NCBI RefSeq assembly: GCF_022539505.1
Contig: NC_061508.1
Span: 61,141,754 to 61,205,753 of the forward strand
Direction: 5' to 3'
From: Lolium rigidum
Taxonomy: Eukaryota; Streptophyta; Magnoliopsida; Poales; Poaceae
DNA length: 64,000 nucleotides
The number at the start of each line of letters is the position of its first letter. Position 1 is the stretch's first letter. Below are positions 1 to 11,109 of this stretch, piece after piece. The notes below the pieces were generated by a model. The model did not search any database, had not been told where the DNA came from, and was given only the letters and a program-made list of their open reading frames with translations. A program made the position numbers and the translations under genes.

Positions 1-189
1 AAATGAAAACAATTGGGATAGTCATGTTAATCCACTCGTATAAAAATATTTTAAAGCAAGGTTGGAAAAAATACAAACAAGTCATCAAAATTTATTTTCT
101 TTCATAATTTCAATCAAAGTCAAACAATTCAATCAACTTAATTTATTAATCTTAACATTCCAAAATTAGGAAAATTTTGGGATGTTACA
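1..189 (-). mobile_element. Terminal fragment of an unrelated LTR-type element
   Basis: Read on the minus strand, this segment begins at 189 with TGTAACATCCCAAAATTTT, the kind of LTR start common in grass retrotransposons. The sequence abruptly changes at 190 to the 3' module of element G, which is recognisable from parallel copies near 17.88, 41.24 and 56.18 kb. I infer an insertion into G, with only its terminal 189 bases in the window. The other end and the target duplication are not visible. The family is not assigned. Confidence 0.5.
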
Positions 190-2303
190 ATTTTTGTGCT
201 AGAGCTTTTCATTTTGAAAACATAGAAACAATTTTGTCAGCGGTAGTAATAAATCATATGTGTTATGTAAAAGACATCCTATAAGTTGCAAGCCTCATGC
301 ATAGATTACTAATAGTGTTCGCACCTTGTCCTAATTAGCTTGGATTAACACGGATTATCATTGCATAACATATGTTTCAACCAAGTGTCACAAAGGGGTA
401 CCTCTATGCCGCCTGTACAAAGTTCTAAGGAGAAAGTTCGCATTGGATTTCTCGCTTTTTGATTATTCTCAACTTAGACATCCATACCGGGACAACATAG
501 ACAACGGATAATGGACTCCTCTTTAATGCATAAGCATTTAACAACGGATAATATTCTCATAAGAGATTGAGGATTAATTGTCCAAACCGAAACTTCCACC
601 ATGATTCATGGCTTTAGTTAGCGGCCCAATGTTCTTCTCTAACAATATGCATTCTCAAACCTTTTGATCATGAAAATCGCCCTTACTTCGTGACAAGACG
701 AACATGCATAGCAACTCACATGATATTCAACAAAGGTGTAAAAGTTGATGGCGTCCCCAGAAGCATGGTTACCGCTCAACAAGCAACTTATAAGAAATAA
801 GATACATAGCTACATATTCTTCACCACAATAGTTTTTTAAGGTTATTTTCCCATGAGCTATATATTGTAAAGGCAAAGAATAGAATTTTAAAGGTAGCAC
901 TCAAGTAATGTACTTTGGAATGGCAGAGAAATACCATGTAGTAGGTAGGTATGGTGGACACAAATGGCATGGTTTTTGGCTCAAGGATTTGGATGCACGA
1001 GAAGAATTCCTCTCAATACAAGGCTAGGTTAGCAAGGTTGTTTGAAGCAAACTCAAGTATAAAACGGTACATCAAAGCTTACATAAGAACATATTACAAG
1101 CATTATAAGACTCTACGCTGTCTCCTTGTTGTTCAAACACCTCAACCAGAAAATATCTAGACTCTAGAGAAACCAATCATGCAAACCAAATTTTAACAAG
1201 CTCTATATGTAGTTCTTCATTAATAGGTGCAAAGTACATGATGCAAGAGCTTAAACATGTATGAGCACAACAATTGCCAAGTATCAAATTATTCAAGACA
1301 TTATACCAATTTACCACATGCAGCATTTTCTGTTTCCAAACATATAACAATGAACGAAGCAGTTTCAACCTTCGCCATGAACATTAAAAGTAAAGCTAAG
1401 AACATACGTGTTCATATGCAACAGCGTTTCGTGTCTCTCTCCCAAACAAGGAATTCTAGGATCCGATTTTATTCAAACAAAAACAAAAACAAAAGCAAAC
1501 AGACGCTCCAAGTAAAGCACATAAGATGTGACGGAATAAAAATATAGTTTCACTAGAGGTGACCTGATAAGTTATCGATGAAGAAGGGATGCCTTGGGAA
1601 TCCCCAAGCTTAGATGCTTGAGTCTTCTTAAAATATGCAGGGATGAACCACGGGGGCATCCCCAAGCTTAGACTTTTCACTCTTCTTGATCATATTGTAT
1701 CATCCTCCTCTCTTGACCCTATAAAACTTCCTCCACACCAAACTCAAAACAAACTCATTAGAGGGTTAGTGCATAATTGAAAATTCATATATTCAGAGGT
1801 GACATAATCATTCTTTACACTTCTGGACATTGCACAAAGCTACTGAAAGTTAATGGAACAAAGAAATCCATCAAACATAGCAAAACAGGCAATGCGAAAT
1901 AAAAGGCAGAATCTGTCAAAACAAAACAGTCCGTAAAGACGAATTTTTCAGGGCACTTAACTTGCTCGGATGAAAATGCTCAAATTGAATGAAAGTTGCG
2001 TACATATTCGAGGATCACGCACGTAAATTGGCAGATGTTTCTAAATTTCCTACAGTAAGGGGCTGCTCAATTTCGTGACAACGAAGAAATCTGTTTCTGC
2101 GCAGTAATCCAAATCTAGTATTGACTTTACTATCAAAGACTTTACTTGGCACAACAATGCAATAAAATAAAGATAAGGAGAGGTTGCTACAGTAGTAACA
2201 ACTTCCAAGACTCAAATAAAAAAAAGTGCTGTAGTAAAATAATGGGTTGTCTCCCATAAGCGCTTTTCTTTAACGCCTTTCAGCTAGGCGCATAAAGTGT
2301 GAA
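190..2303 (-). other. Non-coding 3' module of element G
   Basis: No convincing gene is present. The stretch is the reverse counterpart of the 2-3 kb region between ORF and 3' LTR found in every related copy of the window. It includes polypurine-like AAGCTTGGGGATGC motifs (reverse complement near 1597-1612 and 1656-1672) and the post-ORF block near 2241-2290. The short open frames here are chance frames repeated in each copy. Confidence 0.7.
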
Positions 2304-3138
2304 TCAAGTAACATCAAGAGATGAAGCATCAACATCATAATTTGTTCTAATAATAGAATCATAAGGTAACTTCATTATCTTTCTAGGGAAGTGTTCCATA
2401 CCTTTCTTGAGAGGAAATTGATACTTAATATTACCTTCCTTCATATCAATGGTAGCACCAACAGTTCGAAGAAAAGGTCTTCCCAATATAATAGGACAAG
2501 ATGCATTGCATTAAATATCCAAGACAACAAAATCAACGGGGACAAGGTTATTATTAACCGTAATGCGAACATTATCAATCCTCCCCAAAGGTTTCTTTAT
2601 AGCATGATCAGCAAGATTAACATCCAAATAACAATTTTTCAATGGTGGCAAGTCAAGCATATCATAGATTTTCTTAGGCATAACAAAAATACATGCACCA
2701 AGATCACATAAAGCATTACAATCAAAATCATTGACCTTCATCTTAATTATGGGCTCCCAACCATCTTCTAACTTCCTAGGAATAGAAGTTTCAAGTTTTT
2801 GTTTATCTTCTCTAGCTTTTATGAGAGCATTTGTAATGTGTTTTGTAAAGGCCAAATTTATAGCACTAGCATTGGGACTTTTAGCAAGTTTTTGTAAGAA
2901 CATTATAACTTCAGAGATGTGACAATCATCAAAATCTAAACCATTATGATCTACAGCAATGGGATCATTGTCCCCAATATTTTGAAAAATTTCAACAGTT
3001 TTATCACAAGCAGTTTCAGCAGTTTCAGGCAATTTTGCACGCTTTGCACTAGGAGTAGAAACATTGCTAACACCAATTATTTTACCATTGATAGTAGGAG
3101 GTGTAGCAACATGTGAAGCATTATCATTACTAGTGGTG
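2304..3138 (-). pseudogene. gag C-terminus plus retropepsin-like protease, broken (element G)
   Basis: Two open segments, 2511-3032 and 2304-2486, lie in the same minus-strand frame and are separated by one in-frame TAA near 2508-2510. The K and H copies have a GAA codon there, so this is a simple nonsense change. The protease part has CDLGA followed by a changed residue pair (CIFV instead of SISV), and the downstream hydrophobic ILGRPF motif of plant retropepsins lies after the stop. The family would process a Gag polyprotein in virus-like particles. The gag portion is cut at 3138 by element A. The product is very unlikely to be functional. Confidence 0.8.
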
Positions 3139-4658
3139 TGATACGTCTCAAACGTATCTATAATTTCTTATGGTCCATGCTACTTTTATGATGATACTCA
3201 CATGTTTTATACACATTATATGTCATATTTATGCGTTTTCCGGAACTAACCTATTGACGAGATGCCGAAGGGCCGATTGCTATTTTCTGCTGTTTTTGGT
3301 TTCAGAAATCCTAGTAAGGAAATATTCTCGGAATTGGACGAAATCAATGCCCAGCATCTTAGAATCACAGGAAGCTTCCAGAACACCCGAGAGCCACCAG
3401 AGGAGGGCCCTGTGGGCCCCAGATGATAGGCTAGCGCGGCCAGGGGGTGGGCCGCGCCCCCCTACTGTGTCGTCGCCTCGTCAGCCCTCCGACTCCGCCT
3501 CTTCGCCTATTTAAAGGTCCCTGACCTAAAACCTCGATACGGAAAAGCCACGGTACGAGAAACCTTCCAGAGCCACCGCCATCGCGAAGCCAAGATCCGG
3601 GGGACAGGAGTCTCCGTTCCGGCACGCCGCCGGACGGGGAAGTGCCCCGGAAGGCTTCTCCATCAACACCACCGCCATCTTCATCAACGCTGCTTGTCTC
3701 CCATGAGGAGGGAGTAGTTCTCCCCCGAGGCTAAGGGCTGTACTGCGTAGCTATGTGGTTAATCTCTCTCCTATGTACTTCAATACAATGATCTCATGAG
3801 ATGCCTTACATGATTGAGATTCATATCAGTTTTGTATCACTATTCATCTATGTGTTACTCTTGTGATGTTATTAAAGTAGTCTATTCCTCCTTCACGGTG
3901 TAATGGTCACAGTGTGTACATCGTGTAGTACTTGGCGTAGGCTATGATCATAATCTCTTGTAGGTTATGGAGTTAATTATTACTATGATAGTATTGATGT
4001 GATTTATTCCCCCTTCGTAGTGTGATGGTAACAGTGTGCATGCTATGTTAGTACTCGGTTTAAATTGCAAAGATCTATTATGCTCTAAAGGTTACTTAAA
4101 TATGAATGCCGAATGTTGTGGAGCTTGTTAACTCCGGCATTGAGGTGCTCTTGTAGCCCTACACAACGAATGGTGTTCATTATCAAACAAGAGTATATGT
4201 AGCACAAAGGAAGAGAACTTATTTATTTATGTGATCAATATTGAGAGTGTCCACTAGTGAAAGTATGATCCCTAGGCCTTGTTTCCAAATACCGCAATCA
4301 TCGCTTGTTTATTGTTTTACCGCATCTTTACTTCCTGCAATATTACTACCATCAACCGCACGCCGGGAAGCACTTTTCTCGGCGCCGTTACTACTGCTCA
4401 TATTCATTCATACCACTTGTATTTCACTATCTCTTCGCCGAACTAGTGCACCTATACATCCGACAAGTGTATTAGGTGTGTTGGGGACACAAGAGACTTC
4501 TTGTATCGTGATTGCAGGGTTGCTTGAGAGGGATATCTTTGTCCTCTTCCTCCCTGAGTTCGATAAACCTTGGGTGATCCACTTAAGGGAAACTTGCTGC
4601 TGTTCTACAATTGGAGGCCCAACACTGTCTACAAGAATAGAAGCACCCGTAGACATCA
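3139..4658 (+). repeat. 5' LTR of element A (type I)
   Basis: The LTR begins TGATACGTCTC and ends CATCA, with the primer-binding site ten bases further on. Its start matches the 3' copy at 8050. A GC-rich block at about 3390-3500 is followed by a TATA-like TATTTAAAG at 3508-3516, the likely promoter. Open frames that cross the GC-rich block recur in all LTRs and are not genes. A PBS-like relic lies inside the LTR at 4368-4392. Confidence 0.9.
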
Positions 4659-4668
4659 AGCACTTTTC

Positions 4669-4686
4669 TGGCGCCGTTGCCGGGGA
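4669..4686 (+). promoter_or_regulatory. Primer-binding site of element A, tRNA-Asp type
   Basis: TGGCGCCGTTGCCGGGGA is the exact complement of the 3' end of plant tRNA-Asp(GUC) including CCA. It lies ten bases after the LTR end, where minus-strand DNA synthesis would be primed. A weaker second copy of the surrounding sequence follows at about 4727-4747. Confidence 0.85.
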
Positions 4687-4822
4687 GGAAAGGTAAAAGG
4701 CACTCATACTCCGGTCCCAGGTAAAGCACTTTTCTGTTGCCGTTGTGTGTGTGCTCGAAGCTATTTCCTTTAGATCCTGCAATTGCATCTTTTTTTTTCT
4801 TGTTTTACACTAGTAAGGCATA

Positions 4823-5559
4823 ATGGAAAACATCTGTGAGCTTTTTGTACTATTTCCTAGTCAAGACATGAATGGTTTAATGCGAAAATTAAAAAACCTA
4901 TGGAACCTTATTTGCATGCTAGTAGCAATGATATTAGTATGAACGCTTTGAACACCATTGTTGCTAATGATATGGAAAATTCTAAGCTTGGGGAAGCTGA
5001 TTTTGATGAGCATGATATTTTTAGTCCCCCAAGCATTGATGAGAAAATTTTCTTTGATGATACTTTGCCTCCTATTTATGATGATTATAATGATAGTGGT
5101 CTTTTGGTGCCACCTACTATGGAGGATAAATTTTATCATGATTATACTATGCCTCCTATATTTGATGATGAGAATAATAATGATAGCTACTTTGTTGAAT
5201 TTGCTCCCGCTACAACTGATAAAATTGATTATGCTTATGTGGAGAGTAATGATACGTTTATGCATGTGAATAAGAATGCTTTATGTGATACTTATATTGT
5301 TGAATTTGTTCATGATGCCACTGAAAGTTATTATGAGAGAGGGAAACATGGTTATATGCATCTTAATAATATTAAGTTTCCCTCTTTATGTTGAGAATCT
5401 TGAAGTTACTCGTGTTTTATCTTGCTATGCTTGTTGCATTATGCTTCATGAATTTGTTTATTTACAAGATTCCTATGCATAGGAAGCATGTTAGGATTAA
5501 ATTTGCTTCTTGATGCTCTCTTTTGCTTCAACTCTTATTTCTTGCGAGTGCATCATTAA
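4823..5559 (+). pseudogene. Accessory acidic ORF, broken copy (element A)
   Basis: This is a decayed copy of the ORF that is intact in D (19957-20601) and nearly intact in B. The start codon at 4823 aligns with the D start. A one-base deletion near 4854-4860 shifts the frame, so the readable part is 4900-5394 (164 residues). A second disruption around 5355-5395 removes the hydrophobic C-terminus. The readable part is acidic and keeps the PPIYDD/PPIFDD repeats and ALCDTYIVEF. The final CATCATTAA at 5551-5559 still aligns with the other copies. Function is unknown. Confidence 0.75.
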
Positions 5560-6259
5560 AACTGTTGAGCCCATCTTAATGGCTATAAAGAAAGCACTTC
5601 TTGGGAGATAACCCATGTCTTTATTTTACTACAGTACTTTTGTTTTATATTTGAGTCTTGGAAGTTGTTACTACTGTAGCAACCTCTCCTTATATTTATT
5701 TTATTGCACTGTTGTGCCAAGTAAAGTCTTTGATAGTAAAGTCAATACTAGATTTGGATTGTTGCGCAGAAACAGATTTCTTGCTGTCACGAATTTCGAC
5801 CTGCCTCTCTGTAGGTAGCTCAGAAAAATCTGCCAATTTACGTGCATGATCCTCAGATATGTACGCAACTTTCATTCAATTTGGGAATTTTCATTTGAGC
5901 AAGTCTGGTGCCTCAATAAAATTCGTCTTTACGGACTGTTCTGTTTTGACAGATTCTGTCTTTTATTTCGCATTGCCTCTTTTGCTGTGTTGGATGGATT
6001 TCTTTGTTCCATTAACTTCCAGTAGCTTTGTGCAATGTCCAGAAGTGTTAAGAATGATTGTGTCACCTCTGAACATGTGAATTTTTGATTATGCACTAAC
6101 CCTCTAATGAGTTTGTTTCGAGTTTGGTGTGGAGGAAGTTTTGAAGGGTCAAGAGAGGAGGATGATATACTATGATCAAGAAGAGTGAAAAGTCTAAGTT
6201 TGGGGATGCCCCCGTGGTTCATCCCTGCATATTTCAAGAAGACTCAAGCGTCTAAGCTT

Positions 6260-6280
6260 GGGGATGCCCAAGGCATCCCC
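6260..6280 (+). repeat. Conserved perfect hairpin in the 3' module (element A)
   Basis: Arms GGGGATGCC and GGCATCCCC form a nine-base stem around a CAA loop. It overlaps an internal copy of the polypurine-tract motif AAGCTTGGGGATGC. Perfect copies occur in B (11808-11828), D (19247-19267) and E (61916-61936). H, K and F have one weakened pair. Confidence 0.8.
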
Positions 6281-8034
6281 TTCTTCATCGACAATTTATC
6301 AGGTCATTTCTCTTGAAACTATATTTTTATTCAGTCACATCTTATGTACTTTACTTGGAGCGTCTGTGTGGTTTTATTTTTGTTTGTGTTTGAATAAATT
6401 CATGCTTGTGTGGGAGAGAGACACGCTCCGCTGTTGCATATGAACACATGTGTTCTTAGCTTTACTTTTAATGTTCATGGCGAAGGTTGAAACTGCTTCG
6501 TTAATTGTTATATGGTTGAAAACAGAAAATGCTACATGTGGTAATTGGTATAATGTCTTGAATAATGTGATACTTGGCAATTGTTGTGCTGATATAGATC
6601 ATGTTTAAGCTCTTGCATCATGTACTTTGCACCTATTAATGAAGAACTACATAGAGCTTGTTAAAATTTGGTTTGCATGATTAGTTTCTCTAGAGTCTAG
6701 ATATTTTCTGGTTAAGGTGTTTGAACAACAAGGAAGACGATGTAAAGTCTTATAATGCTTACAATATGTTCATATGTGAGTCTTGATGCACCGTTTTATA
6801 CTTGAGTTTGCTTCAAACAACCTTGCTAGCCTAGCCTTGTATTGAGAGGAATTCTTCTCGTGCATCCAAATCCTTGAGCCAAATCCATGCCATTTGTGTC
6901 CACCATACCTACCTACCACATGGTATTTCTCTGCCATTCCAAGCAAATACTTCATGTGCTACCTTTAAACAATTCAAAAGCTATTATCTCTTATTTGTGT
7001 CAATGTTTTATAGCTCATGAGGAAGTATGTGGTGTTTTATCTTTCGATCTTGTCATTTACTTTTGATAGACTTTCACAATGGACTAGTGGCTTCATCCGC
7101 TTATCCAATAATTTTGCAAAAAGAGCTGGCAATGGGGTTCCCAACCCCTATTAATTAACTTGCATTAATAATTCTCTTCACATGTTTTGCTCTGATTCAT
7201 CAATAAGCAACTTAATTTTGCAAATAGACACTCCTTCATGGTATGTGATTGTTGGAAGGCACCCGAGGATTCGGTTAGCCATGGCTTGTGTAAGCAAAAG
7301 GTTGGGAGGAGTGTCATCTAAAAAATAAAAAATATATAATGAAACTAAAATACATGTGTAAACAAAAGAGAAGAGGGATGATCTACCTTGCTGGTAGAGA
7401 TAACGTCCTTCATGGGAGCCGCTCTTGAAAGTCTGGTTGATAAGGTAGTTAGAGTACCCGCTACCATTCGTTGACAACAACAAACACCTCTCAAAACTTT
7501 ACTTTTATGCTCTCTATATGATTTCAAAACTTGAAAAGCTCTAGCACATGATTTAATCCCTGCTTCCCTCTGCGAAGGGCCTATCTTTTACTTTATTGTT
7601 GAGTCAGTTTACCCATTCTTTCTATCTTAGAAGCAAACACTTGTATCAACTGTGTGCATTGATTCTTACATGTTTACCTATTGCACTTGTTATATTGCTT
7701 TATGTTGACAACTATCCATGAGATATACATGTTACAAGTTGAAAGCAATTGCTGAAACTTAATCATCCTTTGTGTTGCTTCAATGCCTTTACTTTGAATT
7801 CTATCGCTTTATGAGTAACTCTTATGCAAGTCTTATTGATGCTTGTCTTGAAAGTATTATTCATGAAAAGTCTTTGCTATATGATTAATTTGTTTACTCA
7901 TTATCTTCATCATTGCTTCGAATCGCTGCATTCATCTCATATGCTTTACAATAGTATTGATCAAGATTATGATAGCATGTCACTTCAGAAATTATCCTTG
8001 TTATCGTTTACCTACTCGAGGGCGAGTAGGAACT

Positions 8035-8048
8035 AAGCTTGGGGATGC
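8035..8048 (+). promoter_or_regulatory. Polypurine tract of element A
   Basis: AAGCTTGGGGATGC lies one base before the 3' LTR start at 8050, the expected place for plus-strand priming. The same motif adjoins the LTR in the other copies with a 3' LTR. Confidence 0.75.
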
Positions 8049-8049
8049 T

Positions 8050-8584
8050 TGATACGTCTCAAACGTATCTATAATTTCTTATGGTCCATGCTACTTTTAT
8101 GATGATACTCACATGTTTTATACACATTATATGTCATATTTATGCGTTTTCCGGAACTAACCTATTGACGAGATGCCGAAGGGCCGCTTCGTTGTTCTCG
8201 CTGTTTTTGGTTTCGTAAATCCTAGTAAGGAAATATTCTCGAATTGGACGAAATCAACGCCCGACATCTTAGAATCACACGAAGCTTCCAGAACACCCGA
8301 GAGCCACTAGAGGAGGGCCCTGTGGGCCCCAGATGATAGGCTGGCGCGGCCAGGGGGTGGGCCGCGCCCCCCTACTGTGTCGTCGCCTCGTCAGCCCTCC
8401 GACTTCGCCTCTTCGCCAATTTAAAGGTCCCTGACCTAAAACCTCGATACGGAAAAGCCACGGTACGAGAAACCTTCCAGAGCCGCCGCCATCGCGAAGC
8501 CAAGATCTGGGGGACAGGAGTCTCTGTTCCGGCACGCCGCCGGGACGGGGAAGTGCCCCCGGAAGGCTTCTCCATCAACACCAC
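8050..8584 (+). repeat. 3' LTR of element A, first part
   Basis: This part matches 3139-3674 closely, including the GC-rich block and the TATA-like CAATTTAAAG near 8419-8428. It stops at 8584 where element B begins. The target duplication accac (8580-8584) reappears at 15184-15188, where this LTR resumes. Confidence 0.9.
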
Positions 8585-10208
8585 TGATACGTCTCCAACG
8601 TATCGATAATTTCTTGTGTTCCATGCCACATTGTTGATGTTATCTACATGTTTTATGCACACTTTATGTCATATTCGTGCATTTTCTGGAACTAACCTAT
8701 TAACAAGATGCCGAAGTGCCGGCTCTCGTTTTCTGCTGTTTTTGGTTTCGAAATCCTAGTAACGAAATATTCTCGGAATCGGACGAAATCAACGCCAAAG
8801 TTCCTATTTTCATCGGAAGCATCCGGAACACCCGGGAAGGACCGGAGGGGGGCCACAGGGCCACCAAACCCTAGGCCGGCGCGGCCGAGAGGGGGCCGCG
8901 CCGCCCTATGGTGTGGCCCCCCGTCAGCCCTCCTCGCGCCGCCTCTTCGCCTATATAAAGCCCCCGGATCAGAAAACCCGATACCAATTGACGAAACCCA
9001 CGTAAACCTCGCCGAGCCGCCGCCATCGCGAAGCCAAGATCCGGGGACAGGATCTCCGTTCCGGCACGCTGCCGGAGCGGGGAAGTGCCCCGGAAGGCTT
9101 CTCCATCGACACCGCTGCCATCTCCACCGCCATCTTCATCACCTCTCGCTGCTCCCATGAGGAGGGAGTAGTTCTCCATCGAGGCTCGGGACTGTACCGG
9201 TAGCTATGTGGTTCATCTCTCTCCTATGTAGTTCAATACAATAATCTCATGAGCTGCCTTACATGATTGAGATTCATATGATGATGCTTGTAATCTAGAT
9301 GTCATTATGCTAGTCAAGTGGGTTTTACTTATGTGATCTCCGGAGACTCCTCGTCCCACGTGTGTAAAGGTGACAAGTGTGTGCACCGTGTGGGTCTCTT
9401 AGGCTAGATTTCACAGAATACTTACTCATTGAATGGTATAGTGAGGTGCTTATTTATATCTCTTTATGATTGCAGCATGTTGTATCACAATTTATCTATG
9501 TGCTACTCTAGTGATGTGTTATTAAAGTAGTTTATTCCTCCTACATATGCATGAAGGTGACAGTGTGCATGCTATGCTAGTACTTGGTTTAGTAGCGTTG
9601 ATCTATCTTACACTAAAGGTTACTTAAACATGAGCATTATTGTGGAGCTTGTTAACTCCGGCATTGAGGGTTCGTGTAATCCTACGCAATGTGTTCATCA
9701 TCCAACAAAAGTGTAGAGTATGCATTTATCTATTCCGTTATGTGATCAATGTTGAGAGTGTCCACTAGTGAAAGTGTAATCCCTAGGCCTTGTTCCTAAA
9801 TACTGCTGAGTTACTACTCGCTTGTTTACTACTCGCATGCGTTACTACCGCTGAGTTACTATCGCTTGTTTACTCGTTTCATCGCGTTACTACTCGCCGC
9901 AATACCACCACCATCAACTACACGCCAAGCACTTTTCCGGCACCGTTGCTACTGCTCATACTTATTTATACCACCCGTATTTCACTATCTCTTCGCCGAA
10001 CTAGTGCACCTATTAGGTGTGTTGGGGACACAAGAGACTTCTTGCTTTGTGGTTGCGAGGTTGCATGAGAGGGATATCTTTGACCTCTTCCTCCCCGAGT
10101 TCGATAAACCTTGGGTATCCACTTAAGGGAAACTTGCTGCTGTTCTACAAACCTCTGCTCTTGGAGGCCCAACACTGTCTACAAGAATAGAAGCTCCCGT
10201 AGACATCA
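8585..10208 (+). repeat. 5' LTR of element B (type I)
   Basis: The LTR begins TGATACGTCTCCAACG and ends GACATCA. A canonical TATATAAAG lies at 8952-8960 right after a GC-rich block, the best promoter candidate in the window's LTRs. A PBS-like relic is at 9927-9950. Confidence 0.92.
8952..8960 (+). promoter_or_regulatory. TATA box in the 5' LTR of element B
   Basis: TATATAAAG follows a GC-rich segment and is repeated in the 3' LTR at 13929-13937. It is the expected core promoter for genomic RNA. Activity is not shown. Confidence 0.65.
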
Positions 10209-10219
10209 AGCACTTTTCA

Positions 10220-10237
10220 CGGCGCCGTTGCCGGGGA
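10220..10237 (+). promoter_or_regulatory. Primer-binding site of element B, tRNA-Asp type
   Basis: The site reads CGGCGCCGTTGCCGGGGA, one mismatch from the tRNA-Asp complement, starting 11 bases after the LTR. A partial second copy, CCGGCGCCGTTG, lies about 70 bases downstream near 10287-10298. Confidence 0.8.
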
Positions 10238-10464
10238 GGAAAGGTAAAAAGGCTCTCATACTACGGTCTCAGGTAAAGTATTTTTCCGGCGCCGTTGTGT
10301 GTGTGCTCAAAGCTATTTCCTTTAGATCCTGCAATTGCATCTTTTTGTTTCTTGTTTACACTAGTTTGGCATAATGTACAAGAGTGAGCTTCTTATTCTA
10401 TTTCCTGATTTAAAACATGGATTGTTTGATGCGAAAATTAAAAAACCTATGAAATCTTCTTTGC

Positions 10465-11109
10465 ATGCTTGGTAGTAATATTAGTATGAACGCTTTGAAC
10501 ACCATTGTTGACAATAATATAGAAAGTTCTAAGCTTGGGGAAGCTGGTTTTCATGATATTTTTAGTCCCCCAAGCATTGAGGAGAAAATTTTCTTTGATG
10601 ATACTTTGCCTCCTATTTATGATGATAATAATAGTGGTCTTTTGGTGCCACTTACTGCTGAGAGTAAATTTTGTTGTGATTATGCTATGCCTCCTACACT
10701 TGATGAGAATAATAATGATAGCTACTTCGTTGAATTTGCTCCCACTATTACTAATAAAATTGACTATGCCTATGTGGAGAGTAATAATTTTATGCATGAG
10801 ACTCATGATAAGAATGCTTTATGTGATAGTTATATTGTTGAGTTTGCTCATGTTGCTTCTGAAAGTTATTATGAGAGAGGAAAATATGGTTGTAGAAATT
10901 TTCATGTTACTAAAATGCCTCTCTATGTGCTGAAATTTTTGAAGCTATACTTGTTTTATCTTCCTATGCTTGTTAATTTGCTCCTCATGAACTTGTTTAT
11001 TTACAAGATTCCCATGCATAGGAAGCATGTTAGACTTAAATGTGTTTTGAATTTGCCTCTTGATGCTCTCTTTTGCTTCACATACTATCTTTTGCGAGTG
11101 CATCATTAA
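10465..11109 (+). CDS. Accessory acidic ORF with hydrophobic C-terminus (element B)
   Basis: The 214-residue reading frame is not a protein family I recognise. The N-terminal half is rich in D, E, N and P, with two PPIYDD/PPTLDE-type repeats. Then come ALCDSYIVEFAH and YYERGKYGC, and a strongly hydrophobic stretch of about 25 residues (roughly 156-180) that could span a membrane. The tail is basic and ends LRVHH. It corresponds to the D protein, but the natural start at 10374 is separated from this frame by a one-base shift near 10468, so the first 30 or so residues are lost. It occupies the place where gag sits in H and K. Confidence 0.6.
   Translation: MLGSNISMNALNTIVDNNIESSKLGEAGFHDIFSPPSIEEKIFFDDTLPPIYDDNNSGLLVPLTAESKFCCDYAMPPTLDENNNDSYFVEFAPTITNKIDYAYVESNNFMHETHDKNALCDSYIVEFAHVASESYYERGKYGCRNFHVTKMPLYVLKFLKLYLFYLPMLVNLLLMNLFIYKIPMHRKHVRLKCVLNLPLDALFCFTYYLLRVHH

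Larger units (their letters stand above)
190..3138 (-). mobile_element. Element G: minus-strand non-autonomous Gypsy-like retrotransposon, partial
   Basis: The segment is colinear in reverse with H (37.1-41.7 kb) and K (22.5-26.1 kb). From right to left it holds the end of gag, a DLGAS-type protease, the conserved post-ORF block near 2241-2290 and the non-coding 3' module down to 190. Element A inserted at 3138/3139 and removed the visible link to the rest of gag. An unrelated element cuts the other side at 189. No LTR of G is in the window. Confidence 0.75.
5560..8049 (+). other. Non-coding 3' module of element A
   Basis: No gene is supported. Landmarks are the post-ORF block at about 5587-5616 (AAAGAAAGC then CTTGGGAGATAACCCATG), two polypurine-like motifs near 6193-6210 and 6253-6266, a hairpin at 6260-6280, and the polypurine tract at 8035-8048. 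The same order occurs in B, D, E, F, G and H. K has the first part of it. Confidence 0.75.
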
